Shown here piece after piece: positions 52,425 through 60,848 of a stretch of DNA of 64,000 nucleotides. Under the pieces are notes generated by a model, which was given only the letters and a program-made list of their open reading frames with translations, did not search any database and had not been told where the DNA came from. This stretch comes from Streptomyces venezuelae. Lineage in GTDB: Bacteria > Actinomycetota > Actinomycetes > Streptomycetales > Streptomycetaceae. Made by a program: the position numbers and the translations under genes. Position 1 is the stretch's first letter, and each line of letters starts with the position of its first letter. The stretch is taken from NCBI RefSeq assembly GCF_008642375.1, contig NZ_CP029194.1, positions 3,100,001 through 3,164,000 on the forward strand. The letters are read 5' to 3'.

Positions 52425-52487
52425 GGCCTGTCCGACGGATCAGGGTCGGACAGCGGCCCCGGCCATGATCCGTCGGACAGGCCCTAG
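52421..52487. repeat. MITE-like inverted repeat with CTAG ends; also a terminator
   Basis: Two perfect 22-bp arms (52421-52442 and 52466-52487, beginning CTAGGGCCTGTCCGACGG) flank a 23-base loop. CTAG occurs at both outer ends. The stop TAG of the deacylase and the stop TAG of the leftward gene both lie in these end CTAGs. Similar GGCCTGTCC...GGACAGGCC repeats are widespread in Streptomyces. It can also work as a bidirectional terminator. Confidence 0.75.
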
Positions 52488-52927
52488 CCCGCGGGCTTCG
52501 CGAGCCGGTCGCGCACCCAGCCGGGATCGGGGTTCACATGGGCCCGGCCCGCCACGACGACGGTCGGCACCGTCTCGTCGCCGCCGGTGGCCGCCCGGAC
52601 CTGCGCCGCGCCCTCCGGGTCGCGCCAGATGTCGACCCAGTGCGCCCGGCGGGCCCGGGCGCCCAGCCTGAGGCGCAGCCGCAGGCAGTACGCGCAGCCG
52701 GGCCGCCAGTAGACGACGGGACGGCCGTCGGCCTCGGCGCGGCGCAGGGCCTCCGCCGCTCCGGTCGACCTCGGGAAGGCCAGGGGCGAGGTGACGGCCG
52801 CGAGCAGCACGAACGGCAGCAGCAGGAGGGCCACCACGCCGGCCGAGCTGCCGTCGGCGGCCCGGGCGGCGGCGGCGAGCCCTCCGCAGAGCAGCACCAG
52901 CGCCGGCAGGATCCAGGCACGTGTCAT
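52484..52927 (-). CDS. Membrane-anchored glutaredoxin/mycoredoxin-like protein
   Basis: This 147-residue protein has two N-terminal hydrophobic segments (WILPALVLLCGGLAAAA, GVVALLLLPFVLLAAV) followed by a glutaredoxin fold: VVYWRPGCAYC with Cys78-Ala-Tyr-Cys81, DIWRDPEGAAQV, and ETVPTVVV with the cis-proline (Pro121). Free mycoredoxins reduce mycothiol mixed disulfides; here the enzyme is tied to the membrane. The stop is formed by the CTAG end of an inverted repeat, so the C-terminus may have been altered by its insertion. 11 bases after the MptB-like gene. Confidence 0.8.
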   Translation of the reverse strand: MTRAWILPALVLLCGGLAAAARAADGSSAGVVALLLLPFVLLAAVTSPLAFPRSTGAAEALRRAEADGRPVVYWRPGCAYCLRLRLRLGARARRAHWVDIWRDPEGAAQVRAATGGDETVPTVVVAGRAHVNPDPGWVRDRLAKPAG

Positions 52928-52938
52928 GGTGCCGGAGG

Positions 52939-54378
52939 CTATCGGGAGCGGGCGTCCCGCGAATCCGCCAGGGGCCCGTCGGCCGGTACCGCGGCCGACG
53001 GCCAGGCGTCCCGCCGGAGCCACACCAGGCCGAGCGCGAGCACGAGGCCGGCGAGCACGAAGCCGTACCAGGGGGTGTGGCCCGAGGGCGCCGTCTCGTA
53101 CACGAGCGCCGCCGACAGCACGGCGAGGACCTGCCCGGCCCGGCTGTGCCAGGCGACGGCCGCGACGACCACCGTCCCCCACAGCAGGTACCAGGGCTGC
53201 ACCATGGGCGAGAGCGCGACCAGGGCGACCAGCGCGAGGCCGAGCCCGAGGACGGGGTCGGTCCGCCCCTTCCACGCCCGCCGGGCGAGGGCCAGGATCA
53301 GCCCGACGGCGACGACGAGCCCCAGCTTCTGGACGGCGCCCTTGACCGGGTCGGGGTCGTCGGCGAGGAGCGTGCCGAGCGCGAGCCCGAGGTCGCTGGT
53401 GACGGACAGGGCCGTGTGGATGGCTCCCGCGACGCTCTGTGTCCGCAGCCACCCGAACCCGGTCCCGGCGGCGAGCGTCGCCCCGACGGCGACCGCGCCC
53501 GCGACGAGCCCGGGCAGGGCCAGCCCCTTCACGACACCCCGTACACCGCCGTCGCGGCGGGCGACCATGACGCCGATGAACAGCAGGGCCACCGCCGCCG
53601 GCGACTTCACCATCATCGCGAGGCCGACGAGGCCACAGCCGAGCACCCACCGCCCGCGCACCGCGAGCAGCACCCCGCCCAGCATGAGGCCGATCATCAG
53701 CCCGTCGTTGTGCATGCCGCCGACGACATGGATCAGGAGCAGCGGATTGAGCGCGGCCAGCCACACCGCGCCGTCGCGCTCCGCCGCGCCGCCGGCGAGG
53801 CCCCGGACGGACCCGACGATCAGCGCGAGCGCGCCGAGGGCGATCAGCCGCATCCCGAGGACGGCGGGCACGACCGCCCCGCCGGTGAGTCCGACGACGG
53901 CTTCGGCGAGGAGCAGGAAGACGGGGCCGTACGGGGCGGGGGTGTCGGTCCAGTTCCCTCCGACGCTCGCCGCCGCGTCCGCGCCGAGCTCGCCGGGGCC
54001 GAGGACGGCGGGCCCGCCGCCGTAGACGTCGTGGCCTTCGAGGACCATCCCGCCCTGGGCGATGTAGCTGTAGACGTCCGCGCTGTACAGCGGCGGGGCG
54101 AGGAGCAGCGGCGCGGTCCACCAGGCGAGGGTCCGCAGGACCCGGTCACGCCCGCCCCGGGCGAGCAGGACGCCGTACCGCCACCAGGCGGCGACGAGGA
54201 GGGTCAGGCCGAGGTACGCCAGGAGGGCGCCGGCCACGGTGAGCGCGGTGCCGCGCGGCTCCCAGAGGCCCCAGCCGCCGCGCACGGGCAGCGTCCCGGC
54301 GGCCCACCCGCCCACGGCGACGGCGAGCGATCCGGCAGCACCCAGCCACCGGCATCCGGAGGCACTCGAAACCCACAT
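52939..54378 (-). CDS. MptB-like polyprenol-phosphate-mannose-dependent alpha-1,6-mannosyltransferase
   Basis: This 479-residue GT-C fold protein has 11-13 membrane helices. The catalytic loop includes SADVYSYIAQGGMVLEGHDVYGGGP, and the second large loop has NWTDTPAPYGPVFLLL, both typical of MptA/MptB. The end has SPMVQPWYLLW. It elongates mannan chains outside the membrane from polyprenyl phosphate mannose in corynebacteria and mycobacteria. In Streptomyces the acceptor is unsure. The start is ATG 54378. Confidence 0.88.
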   Translation of the reverse strand: MWVSSASGCRWLGAAGSLAVAVGGWAAGTLPVRGGWGLWEPRGTALTVAGALLAYLGLTLLVAAWWRYGVLLARGGRDRVLRTLAWWTAPLLLAPPLYSADVYSYIAQGGMVLEGHDVYGGGPAVLGPGELGADAAASVGGNWTDTPAPYGPVFLLLAEAVVGLTGGAVVPAVLGMRLIALGALALIVGSVRGLAGGAAERDGAVWLAALNPLLLIHVVGGMHNDGLMIGLMLGGVLLAVRGRWVLGCGLVGLAMMVKSPAAVALLFIGVMVARRDGGVRGVVKGLALPGLVAGAVAVGATLAAGTGFGWLRTQSVAGAIHTALSVTSDLGLALGTLLADDPDPVKGAVQKLGLVVAVGLILALARRAWKGRTDPVLGLGLALVALVALSPMVQPWYLLWGTVVVAAVAWHSRAGQVLAVLSAALVYETAPSGHTPWYGFVLAGLVLALGLVWLRRDAWPSAAVPADGPLADSRDARSR

Positions 54379-54434
54379 GACGTGCCAACCTATCCCGCCG
54401 GCGGGAGACCCCCGAATCCTTACCCCCGCACCCC

Positions 54435-54932
54435 CTACCTCGGCCGCTTGGTGGCGCCCCGCCCGCGGCCCGGCTTCCCCGGGTGACCGGTGGTGGCCGA
54501 GGCCTCGGCGGTGGGTGAGGCTCCCGGACCGGCGGTCCCGGCCCCGGACGGCGCAGCCGTCGGCGTCGCCGTCGGGCCCTTGTCCGTGGCGGTCGGGTCC
54601 GCCGTACTCCCCGGGGAGGGGAGGGTCGCGGCCTCGGTGGCGCCGCCTCCGGAGCCGGAGCCGCCCGGACCGGAGGGGTCGGAGGTCCGGCCGGTCGCGG
54701 TGCCGTCCGTCGGATCCGCCTGGATCAGCGCGGGCGGCCCGTCGGAACCGCCCTCGTGGGAGCCCGTGCCGCCCTTCGTGCCGGAGCCGCCCGCGAGGAG
54801 CGCGGCGGCTGCGCCGAGGACGGCGACCCCGCCGGCGGCGAGCAGCCACACCGGGCCACGGGCCCGGCGTGCGGGGGCGTGGCGGCGGCGGGCGCGCCGG
54901 GATCCGGCGGCTCCTGGGTCGTGCTGGCTCAT
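54435..54932 (-). CDS. Single-pass membrane protein with low-complexity outer region
   Basis: This 165-residue protein has a basic Arg-rich N-terminus (SRRARRRHAPARRARG), one membrane helix (about 29-48) and an outer tail made almost only of Gly, Ser, Thr, Pro, Ala and Asp. There is no recognised domain. Such tails often span the Streptomyces wall or are glycosylated. It precedes mptB (56 bases), so it might be co-transcribed. Coding support is codon bias and the coherent architecture only. Confidence 0.6.
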   Translation of the reverse strand: MSQHDPGAAGSRRARRRHAPARRARGPVWLLAAGGVAVLGAAAALLAGGSGTKGGTGSHEGGSDGPPALIQADPTDGTATGRTSDPSGPGGSGSGGGATEAATLPSPGSTADPTATDKGPTATPTAAPSGAGTAGPGASPTAEASATTGHPGKPGRGRGATKRPR

Positions 54933-55045
54933 GGGCCCGAATTGTAGGGAGCACGACACCGAGAGTGCGACGGGGGTCACATCGGGGTGTCCGACGTGTC
55001 CCAAAACACGAGGCGTCCCGCCCGGCCCCGCCGTAAGCTCTCGTC

Positions 55046-56257
55046 ATGCAGGTGATCCAGTCCACGAAGCTCGCCAACGTCTGTTACGAAATCCGGGGTC
55101 CGGTGCTCGAAGAGGCGATGCGGCTTGAGGCTGCGGGTCATCGCATCCTCAAGCTCAACACGGGCAACCCGGCCGCCTTCGGCTTCGAGTGTCCGCCCGC
55201 CATCCTCGAGGACGTGCTGCGGAACCTCTCCGAGGCACACGGCTACGGCGACGCGAAGGGCCTGCTCTCGGCCCGCCGCGCGGTGATGAGCCACTACGAG
55301 ACGAAGGGCATTCCGCTCTCCGTCGAGGACATCTACCTCGGCAACGGCGTCTCGGAGCTGATCCAGATGTCGATGCAGGCGCTCCTCGACGACGGCGACG
55401 AGGTCCTCGTACCGGCCCCGGACTATCCGCTGTGGACGGCCTCGGTCTCGCTCGCGGGCGGTACGGCCGTGCACTACCGCTGCGACGAGCAGGCCGACTG
55501 GATGCCGGACCTCGCGGACATCGAGCGGAAGATCACCGACCGCACCAAGGCGATCGTGATCATCAACCCGAACAATCCGACGGGCGCCGTCTACGACGAC
55601 GAGATGCTCCGCTCCCTGACGGAGATCGCCCGCCGCCACAATCTGGTGGTCTGCTCGGACGAGATCTACGACAAGATCCTCTACGACGGTACGACGCACA
55701 CGCCGACCGCCGCGATCGCCCCGGACCTGCTCTGCCTCACCTTCAACGGGATGAGCAAGAACTACCGGGTGGCGGGATTCCGCTCCGGCTGGCTCGCGGT
55801 CTGCGGCCCGAAGCACCACGCGAGCTCGTACATCGAGGGCCTCACGATCCTCGCCAACATGCGACTGTGCGCGAACATGCCCGCGCAGCACGCGGTGGCC
55901 GCCGCCCTGCAGGGCCGGCAGTCGATCGAGGACCTGGTGCTGCCGGGCGGGCGGCTCCTGGAGCAGCGGGACACGGCGTACGAGCTGCTGACCCAGATCC
56001 CGGGCGTGACGTGCGTGAAGCCGAAGGGCGCGCTGTACCTCTTCCCGCGCCTCGACCCGAACGTCTACAAGATCAAGGACGACCGGCAGATGGTCCTGGA
56101 CCTGCTGCGGGCCGAGAAGATCATGGTCGTGCACGGGACGGGGTTCAACTGGCACGAGCCGGACCACTTCCGGATCGTCACGCTGCCCGCGGCGGCGGAC
56201 CTGGCGGACGCGGTGACGAGGATCGGCCGGTTCCTGGACGGTTACAGCCAGCCCTGA
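55046..56257 (+). CDS. Alanine-type PLP aminotransferase (AlaA-like)
   Basis: This 403-residue class I/II aminotransferase has LNTGNPAAFGFECP, HGYGDAKGLLSARRAV, NGVSELIQM, INPNNPTGAVY with the cofactor Asn/Pro, SDEIYDKILYDG, and the PLP lysine in GMSKNYRVAGFRSGW. The E. coli relative AlaA transfers amino groups between alanine/glutamate and 2-oxoglutarate/pyruvate. It is monocistronic, 113 bases after the divergent membrane-protein start and followed by a repressor-like site. Confidence 0.93.
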   Translation: MQVIQSTKLANVCYEIRGPVLEEAMRLEAAGHRILKLNTGNPAAFGFECPPAILEDVLRNLSEAHGYGDAKGLLSARRAVMSHYETKGIPLSVEDIYLGNGVSELIQMSMQALLDDGDEVLVPAPDYPLWTASVSLAGGTAVHYRCDEQADWMPDLADIERKITDRTKAIVIINPNNPTGAVYDDEMLRSLTEIARRHNLVVCSDEIYDKILYDGTTHTPTAAIAPDLLCLTFNGMSKNYRVAGFRSGWLAVCGPKHHASSYIEGLTILANMRLCANMPAQHAVAAALQGRQSIEDLVLPGGRLLEQRDTAYELLTQIPGVTCVKPKGALYLFPRLDPNVYKIKDDRQMVLDLLRAEKIMVVHGTGFNWHEPDHFRIVTLPAAADLADAVTRIGRFLDGYSQP

Positions 56258-56297
56258 GACCCGTCGGCCGCGCGCCACTGCCGGACCTCGCTCAACT

Positions 56298-56312
56298 TTA
56301 GACAGAATCTAA
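56298..56312. promoter_or_regulatory. Fur-family-like 7-1-7 palindrome
   Basis: TTAGACAGAATCTAA has the 15-base 7-1-7 layout of PerR/CatR-type FUR boxes (TTAGAATCATTCTAA in Streptomyces literature), with mismatches in the centre. TAGGAT (56315-56320) could be the -10 of the next gene, so a repressor here would block it. Confidence 0.35.
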
Positions 56313-56349
56313 GCTAGGATGGCTCCAGAGCACTACAGGAGGCCATCCC

Positions 56350-56748
56350 ATGTACGAACCGATCCGCACCAAGTCGGTCCACCGGATGGCCGACGACGAC
56401 CACGCGTACCCGCACCGCTCCCGCGAGGAGGAGCTGGACATCCAGCTCGCCGGACACCTCGCCGCCCTGCTCGCCGTCACCGACGAGCTCGGCGACACGG
56501 AGGCGGGCGAGCTCATCGCCCGCCAGGTGGCGCGGCTGCGTGGCGCGCCGCCGGCCCGCCACGCGGGCCTGAGCGGCTCGGCGGCGCGGGACCTGCACCG
56601 CAAGGCGCACGCCCTCGCGGGGCGCGCCCTGGTCGTCGCCGCCTCCCGGGCCGACACGGCCGTCGCGATCCTCGCCGCCGGGCGCATGGACGCGCACACC
56701 GCGGCACTGACCGGGGAACCCACCCTGGCAGCAGCCGGCGCCCCCTGA
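56350..56748 (+). CDS. Conserved small helical protein
   Basis: This 132-residue soluble protein, conserved in Streptomyces as far as I recall, begins MYEPIRTKSVHRMAD and has HRSREEELDIQLAGHLAALLAVTDEL and RDLHRKAHALAGRALVVAASRADTAVAILA as helical outlines. There is no known domain. AGGAGG lies before the ATG. It carries a possible FUR-type operator, so control by metal or peroxide is conceivable. No operon partner. Confidence 0.72.
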   Translation: MYEPIRTKSVHRMADDDHAYPHRSREEELDIQLAGHLAALLAVTDELGDTEAGELIARQVARLRGAPPARHAGLSGSAARDLHRKAHALAGRALVVAASRADTAVAILAAGRMDAHTAALTGEPTLAAAGAP

Positions 56749-56914
56749 CGGCCCCGGTCCGCGCGGCACGAACCGCGCGGACCGGGTGCCACCCACCGCC
56801 GCCTCCCCCGGCGATACGGCAGCCCCCGCTCCGGTTCGGTACCGGGATCGGCACTTCACCCCCCGTACACCCAACTCCCCCTGGAATGTGGGTTTCCGCG
56901 AGCACTCTGCCCGC

Positions 56915-58018
56915 GTGAGACGCATCCTGGGAATCGTCCTGGCCGTCCTGCTCCTCGGCGGCGTGGCCGCCGTCCTCGTGACGGGCGGCGACAAGGACAC
57001 AGGCACGGCAACGAAGACCGTGCGAGGAGTCATCGGGTCGGAGAAGGCCGAGTTCTTCGCCGACCCGCAGGTGGTGAAGGCGCTCGCCGCCAAGGGCTTC
57101 ACCGTGGGCACCGAGACCTCAGGGTCCTGGGACATGGACGAACTGCCCCTCGACGGCTACGACTTCGCCTTCCCTTCCTCCCGGGGCCCCGCCGACGGGC
57201 TCCGCGCGAAGGCGAAGACGAAGGACAAGGCGACCACCGCCCCCCTGCGCCCCTTCTACTCGCCGCTCGTCGTCGTGGCGCACAGCCCGGCGGCCCGGGT
57301 CCTCGCGGCCAACGGCCTCGCGACCCTCGGCCCGCGCGGCACGAGCGGCACCCTGAAGATGGACGCCTACCTGGCCGCCGCCCGGGCCGACCGGACCTGG
57401 CAGCAGCTGAAGGGCTCCGCCGGGCACGCCGAGCTGAGCGGCACCCTCTTCATCACCTCCACCGATCCGGTCGCCTCCAACTCCGGCGCCCTCTACCTGG
57501 CGGCAGCGAGCTATGTCGCCGACGGCGGCAAGGTCGCGGGCGACACCGCCGCCGTGGCCCGCACCGCGCCCCTCATGCGCAAGCTGATCCAGGTCCAGGG
57601 CTCCCAACAGGCGGGCTCCGACGCCCCGTTCCGCGACTTCGTCAGCGGCGTCGGCAACCCCCTGGTCCTGGTGTACGAGTCCCAGGTCGCCGCCCAGCTC
57701 CTCGCGGACCGGCCGATGGGCGACCTCGTCGTCCTCTACCCGGACACCACCGTCAACAGCGACCACACCCTCGTACCGCTCACCGAGAACGGCCGGGCGC
57801 TCGGTGAACTCCTCTCCGAAGACCCGGAGTTGCGCAAGCTCGCGGTCCGCCACGGCTTCCGGCCCCAGGGCCCGGCGGGCGAGTTCACCTCGGCGACCGA
57901 GAGCCACACCGCCTACCTCAACCAGACACTCACCGGTGTCCGCCAGGCGCCCGTGCCCACCGGCAAGGTGCTGCACGAGATGGCGCTGCGGGCCCGCGAC
58001 CAGGGGGACCCCGCATGA
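56915..58018 (+). CDS. Membrane-anchored substrate-binding-like protein (first gene of TelA-VWA operon)
   Basis: This 367-residue protein has one N-terminal membrane helix (RILGIVLAVLLLGGVAAVLV) without a clear lipobox and a two-lobed periplasmic-binding-like domain (SEKAEFFADPQVVKALAAKGFTV; FYSPLVVVAHSPAARVLAANG; ITSTDPVASNSGALYLAAASYVA; PLVLVYESQVAAQLL). The STDP..SNSG motif recalls the SBP_bac_11 type. The stop overlaps TelA (ATGA). GTG 56915 gives the usual membrane start; a longer frame to 56786 lacks support. Confidence 0.75.
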   Translation: MRRILGIVLAVLLLGGVAAVLVTGGDKDTGTATKTVRGVIGSEKAEFFADPQVVKALAAKGFTVGTETSGSWDMDELPLDGYDFAFPSSRGPADGLRAKAKTKDKATTAPLRPFYSPLVVVAHSPAARVLAANGLATLGPRGTSGTLKMDAYLAAARADRTWQQLKGSAGHAELSGTLFITSTDPVASNSGALYLAAASYVADGGKVAGDTAAVARTAPLMRKLIQVQGSQQAGSDAPFRDFVSGVGNPLVLVYESQVAAQLLADRPMGDLVVLYPDTTVNSDHTLVPLTENGRALGELLSEDPELRKLAVRHGFRPQGPAGEFTSATESHTAYLNQTLTGVRQAPVPTGKVLHEMALRARDQGDPA

Positions 58019-59244
58019 CCAGGCAGCAGCCCGAGGATCCGAGAAGAACGATGGCCCTGACCCCGCCCGACCACGACACCCCGCTCGTCCTCACCCCGCC
58101 CGAGCCGGTCGCGCCCGTCCGCACCGCACAGGCCGCCGCCGGCCTCGTACCGCTGGACGAGTCCACCCGCACCGAGATGTCCCGGCGGGCCGTCGAGTAC
58201 GTCACCACGCTCGAAGGACTCGACCCGCGCTCCCCCGAGTTCTCGGGCCGCATCGGCGAGATCGCGGCGCTCGGCGCCGGCGAGATGCGCTCCGCCGCCC
58301 AGCAGTCGAACCGCATGCTCGACCGCACGGTCCGCTCGCTCGGCACCGGCGCGCCCGGCGGCGACGCCCAGACCCGGGTCGGCGCCTCACTGGTCGAACT
58401 CCGGCGCACGGTCGAGGACCTGGACCCCCGGGACACCCCCGGCAAGGGCATCAAGGGGCTGCTCGCCAAGCTCCCCGGCGGCAACAAGCTGCGCGACCAC
58501 GTCGCCAAGTACGCCTCCTCGCAGGCCACGCTGAACCGGATCGTCGGCTCGCTCCGCGGTGGCCAGGACGAACTGCGGCGCGACAACGCCGCGTTGCAGA
58601 CCGAGCGGGCCCGCCTGTGGGAGACCATGGGCAAGCTCCAGGAGTACGCGGTGCTCACGGAGGCCCTCGACGCGGCCGTCGAGGAGCGCGTCGCGCTCAC
58701 CCCGGACGCGGCCCAGGCGGACGCGCTGCGCGCCGACGTCCTCTTCCCGGTCCGGCAGAAGCACCAGGACCTGCTGACCCAGCTCGCCGTCTGTGCCCAG
58801 GGGTACATGGCGATGGACGTGGTCCGCCGGAACAACGACGAGCTGATCAAGGGCGTGGACCGCGCGGCCTCGACGACGCTGACGGCCCTGCGGATCGCCG
58901 TCATGCTCGCCTCCGCCCTGGAGAACCAGCGCAAGGTCACCGAGCAGGTGAACGTGCTGCGGTCGACGACGGAGGACCTGATCCTCGGCAACGCCGCGAT
59001 GCTGTCGCAGCAGGCCGGCGACATCCACGAGATCGCGGCGAACCCGGCGGTGGGCGCCGAGACGCTCCGCACGGCGTTCCAGCAGATCTACTCGACCCTC
59101 GACGCCATCGACACCTACAAGGTGCGGGCGACGGAGTCCATGGCGGCCACGGTCGACTCCCTGACCGCGGAACTCCAGGTGGCCAGTGCCCACCTGGAGC
59201 GCAGCCGCCGCACGAGCGCCCTGGAGGGTGGCGGCCCCGCATGA
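58015..59244 (+). CDS. TelA/KlaA-like toxic anion resistance protein
   Basis: This 409-residue mainly helical cytoplasmic protein of the TelA family has LDRTVRSLGTGA, LGRGIKGLLAKLPGGNKLRD-type region, NAALQTERARLWETMGKLQEYAVL, and TELIKGVDRAASTTLTALRIAVMLASALENQ in outline. TelA is known from plasmid tellurite resistance and from ter-type stress operons, where its biochemical function remains unresolved. It overlaps both neighbours by 4 bases and lies between two binding-protein-like proteins, so the four proteins probably act as one system. Confidence 0.88.
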   Translation: MTRQQPEDPRRTMALTPPDHDTPLVLTPPEPVAPVRTAQAAAGLVPLDESTRTEMSRRAVEYVTTLEGLDPRSPEFSGRIGEIAALGAGEMRSAAQQSNRMLDRTVRSLGTGAPGGDAQTRVGASLVELRRTVEDLDPRDTPGKGIKGLLAKLPGGNKLRDHVAKYASSQATLNRIVGSLRGGQDELRRDNAALQTERARLWETMGKLQEYAVLTEALDAAVEERVALTPDAAQADALRADVLFPVRQKHQDLLTQLAVCAQGYMAMDVVRRNNDELIKGVDRAASTTLTALRIAVMLASALENQRKVTEQVNVLRSTTEDLILGNAAMLSQQAGDIHEIAANPAVGAETLRTAFQQIYSTLDAIDTYKVRATESMAATVDSLTAELQVASAHLERSRRTSALEGGGPA

Positions 59245-60848
59245 AGAAGACCGCGCGCTCCCTCCCCCGGGCGATCGCCGCCCTCGCCCTCGCCCTGCTC
59301 GTCACGGCCACCGGCAGCTCCTGCTCCACCATCGACAACAGCACCGTCGGCGGCCAGGGCGGTCCCGATCCCGACCACTACGGCAAGGGGTACTGGTCCG
59401 GCACCCTCCGGGTCCTCGCCTCCTCCGAGCTGGCCGACATGGCCCCCGTACTGGAAGAGGCCCGCAAGGCGACCGGGGTCACCGTCCGCCCCACCTACGC
59501 CGGCACCCTCGACGCCGTCGAGCAGATCGCCTCCGGCGAGGCGGAGAAGGCCTACGACGCGATCTGGCTCTCCTCCAACGACTACCTCAGGCTCCGCCCG
59601 GACACCGCGGGACGGATCACCGGCGAGACCCCGGTCATGACCTCGCCGGTGGCCGTCGGCGTACGGCCCGAGGCCGTCGCCCGCCTCGGCTGGGACCCGG
59701 CGAAGGTCACCTGGTCGCAGCTGCACAAGGCGGTCGCCGAGAAGAAGCTGACGTACGGCATGACCGACCCGAAACGCTCCAACTCCGGTTTCTCCGCGCT
59801 GATCTCGGTCGCCTCGGGGCTCTCCGGCGCCCAGTCCGCGCTCACCGAGCAGGACGTCACCCGGGCCACCCCGCGGCTGAAGGAGTTCTTCACGGGCCAG
59901 AAGCTGACGTCCGGCTCCTCCGGCTGGCTCGCGACCGCCTACGGCCGCCGCGCCGACGTCGACGCACTCGTCAACTACGAGTCGGTCCTCCTCTCCGCGC
60001 CCGGGAAGCTCACCGTGATCCGGCCGTCGGACGGCGTCGTGACCGCCGACTACCCGCTCACCCTGCTCACCTCCGCCCGCAGCGAGGCGAAGGAGGCGGC
60101 CGGCCGGCTCACCACCTATCTGCGCACCCCGGAAGCCCAGCGGCGGATCACGGAGACGACCCTGCGCCGCCCGGTCGTCCTCGGCGTCCCGCCGGCCCCC
60201 GCGCTCGCCGAGGACAAGCGGCGCGAACTGCCCTTCCCCGGCAGCCGGGCCGTCGCCGACGGGCTGCTCGACTCCTACGACAACACCCTGCGCAGGCCCT
60301 CCCGCACGGTCTACGTGCTCGACACGTCCGGCTCCATGGCGGGCGAGCGCCTCGAACGCCTCAAGACGGCGCTGGCCGAGCTCACCGGCGACTTCCGGGA
60401 CCGGGAGGAGGTCACCCTGATGCCCTTCGGCTCCGCGGTGAAGCAGGGCGAGGTCCGTACCCACAAGGTCGACCCGGCCTCGCCCCGGGCGGCGCAGGAC
60501 GCGATACGGAGCGACGCGGGGCGCCTCTCGGCCTCCGGCGGCACCGCGATCTACTCCAGCGTCCAGGAGGCGTACCGCTTCCTCGGCCGGACCCCCGGCG
60601 ACACCTTCACCTCCGTCGTCCTCATGACGGACGGCGAGAACACCGACGGCGACCCCGCCTCCGCCTTCGACACCTTCTACCGCTCCCTGCCCCCCGAGCA
60701 GCAGCGCACCCCGGTCTTCCCGATCCTCTTCGGGGACTCCGACCGCGGCGAGCTCGACCACATCGCGAGCCTCACCGGCGGCAGGCTCTTCGACGCCACC
60801 AAGGGTTCGCTCGACGGCGCCTTCGAGGAGATCCGTGGCTACCAGTAA
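59241..60848 (+). CDS. Substrate-binding protein fused to a von Willebrand A domain
   Basis: This 535-residue exported protein has a signal peptide with a possible lipobox (GSSC, about residue 28), a periplasmic-binding domain (about 50-330: GTLRVLASSELADMAPVLEEA; KRSNSGFSALISVASGL) similar to the first gene of the operon, and a C-terminal VWA domain (about 350-535). The MIDAS motif is LDTSGSM (Asp361), with SGGTAIYSS and LMTDGENTDGD completing it. VWA binds metal-dependent protein ligands; the first gene's protein or the wall may be partners. Coupled by ATGA to telA. Confidence 0.85.
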   Translation: MKKTARSLPRAIAALALALLVTATGSSCSTIDNSTVGGQGGPDPDHYGKGYWSGTLRVLASSELADMAPVLEEARKATGVTVRPTYAGTLDAVEQIASGEAEKAYDAIWLSSNDYLRLRPDTAGRITGETPVMTSPVAVGVRPEAVARLGWDPAKVTWSQLHKAVAEKKLTYGMTDPKRSNSGFSALISVASGLSGAQSALTEQDVTRATPRLKEFFTGQKLTSGSSGWLATAYGRRADVDALVNYESVLLSAPGKLTVIRPSDGVVTADYPLTLLTSARSEAKEAAGRLTTYLRTPEAQRRITETTLRRPVVLGVPPAPALAEDKRRELPFPGSRAVADGLLDSYDNTLRRPSRTVYVLDTSGSMAGERLERLKTALAELTGDFRDREEVTLMPFGSAVKQGEVRTHKVDPASPRAAQDAIRSDAGRLSASGGTAIYSSVQEAYRFLGRTPGDTFTSVVLMTDGENTDGDPASAFDTFYRSLPPEQQRTPVFPILFGDSDRGELDHIASLTGGRLFDATKGSLDGAFEEIRGYQ

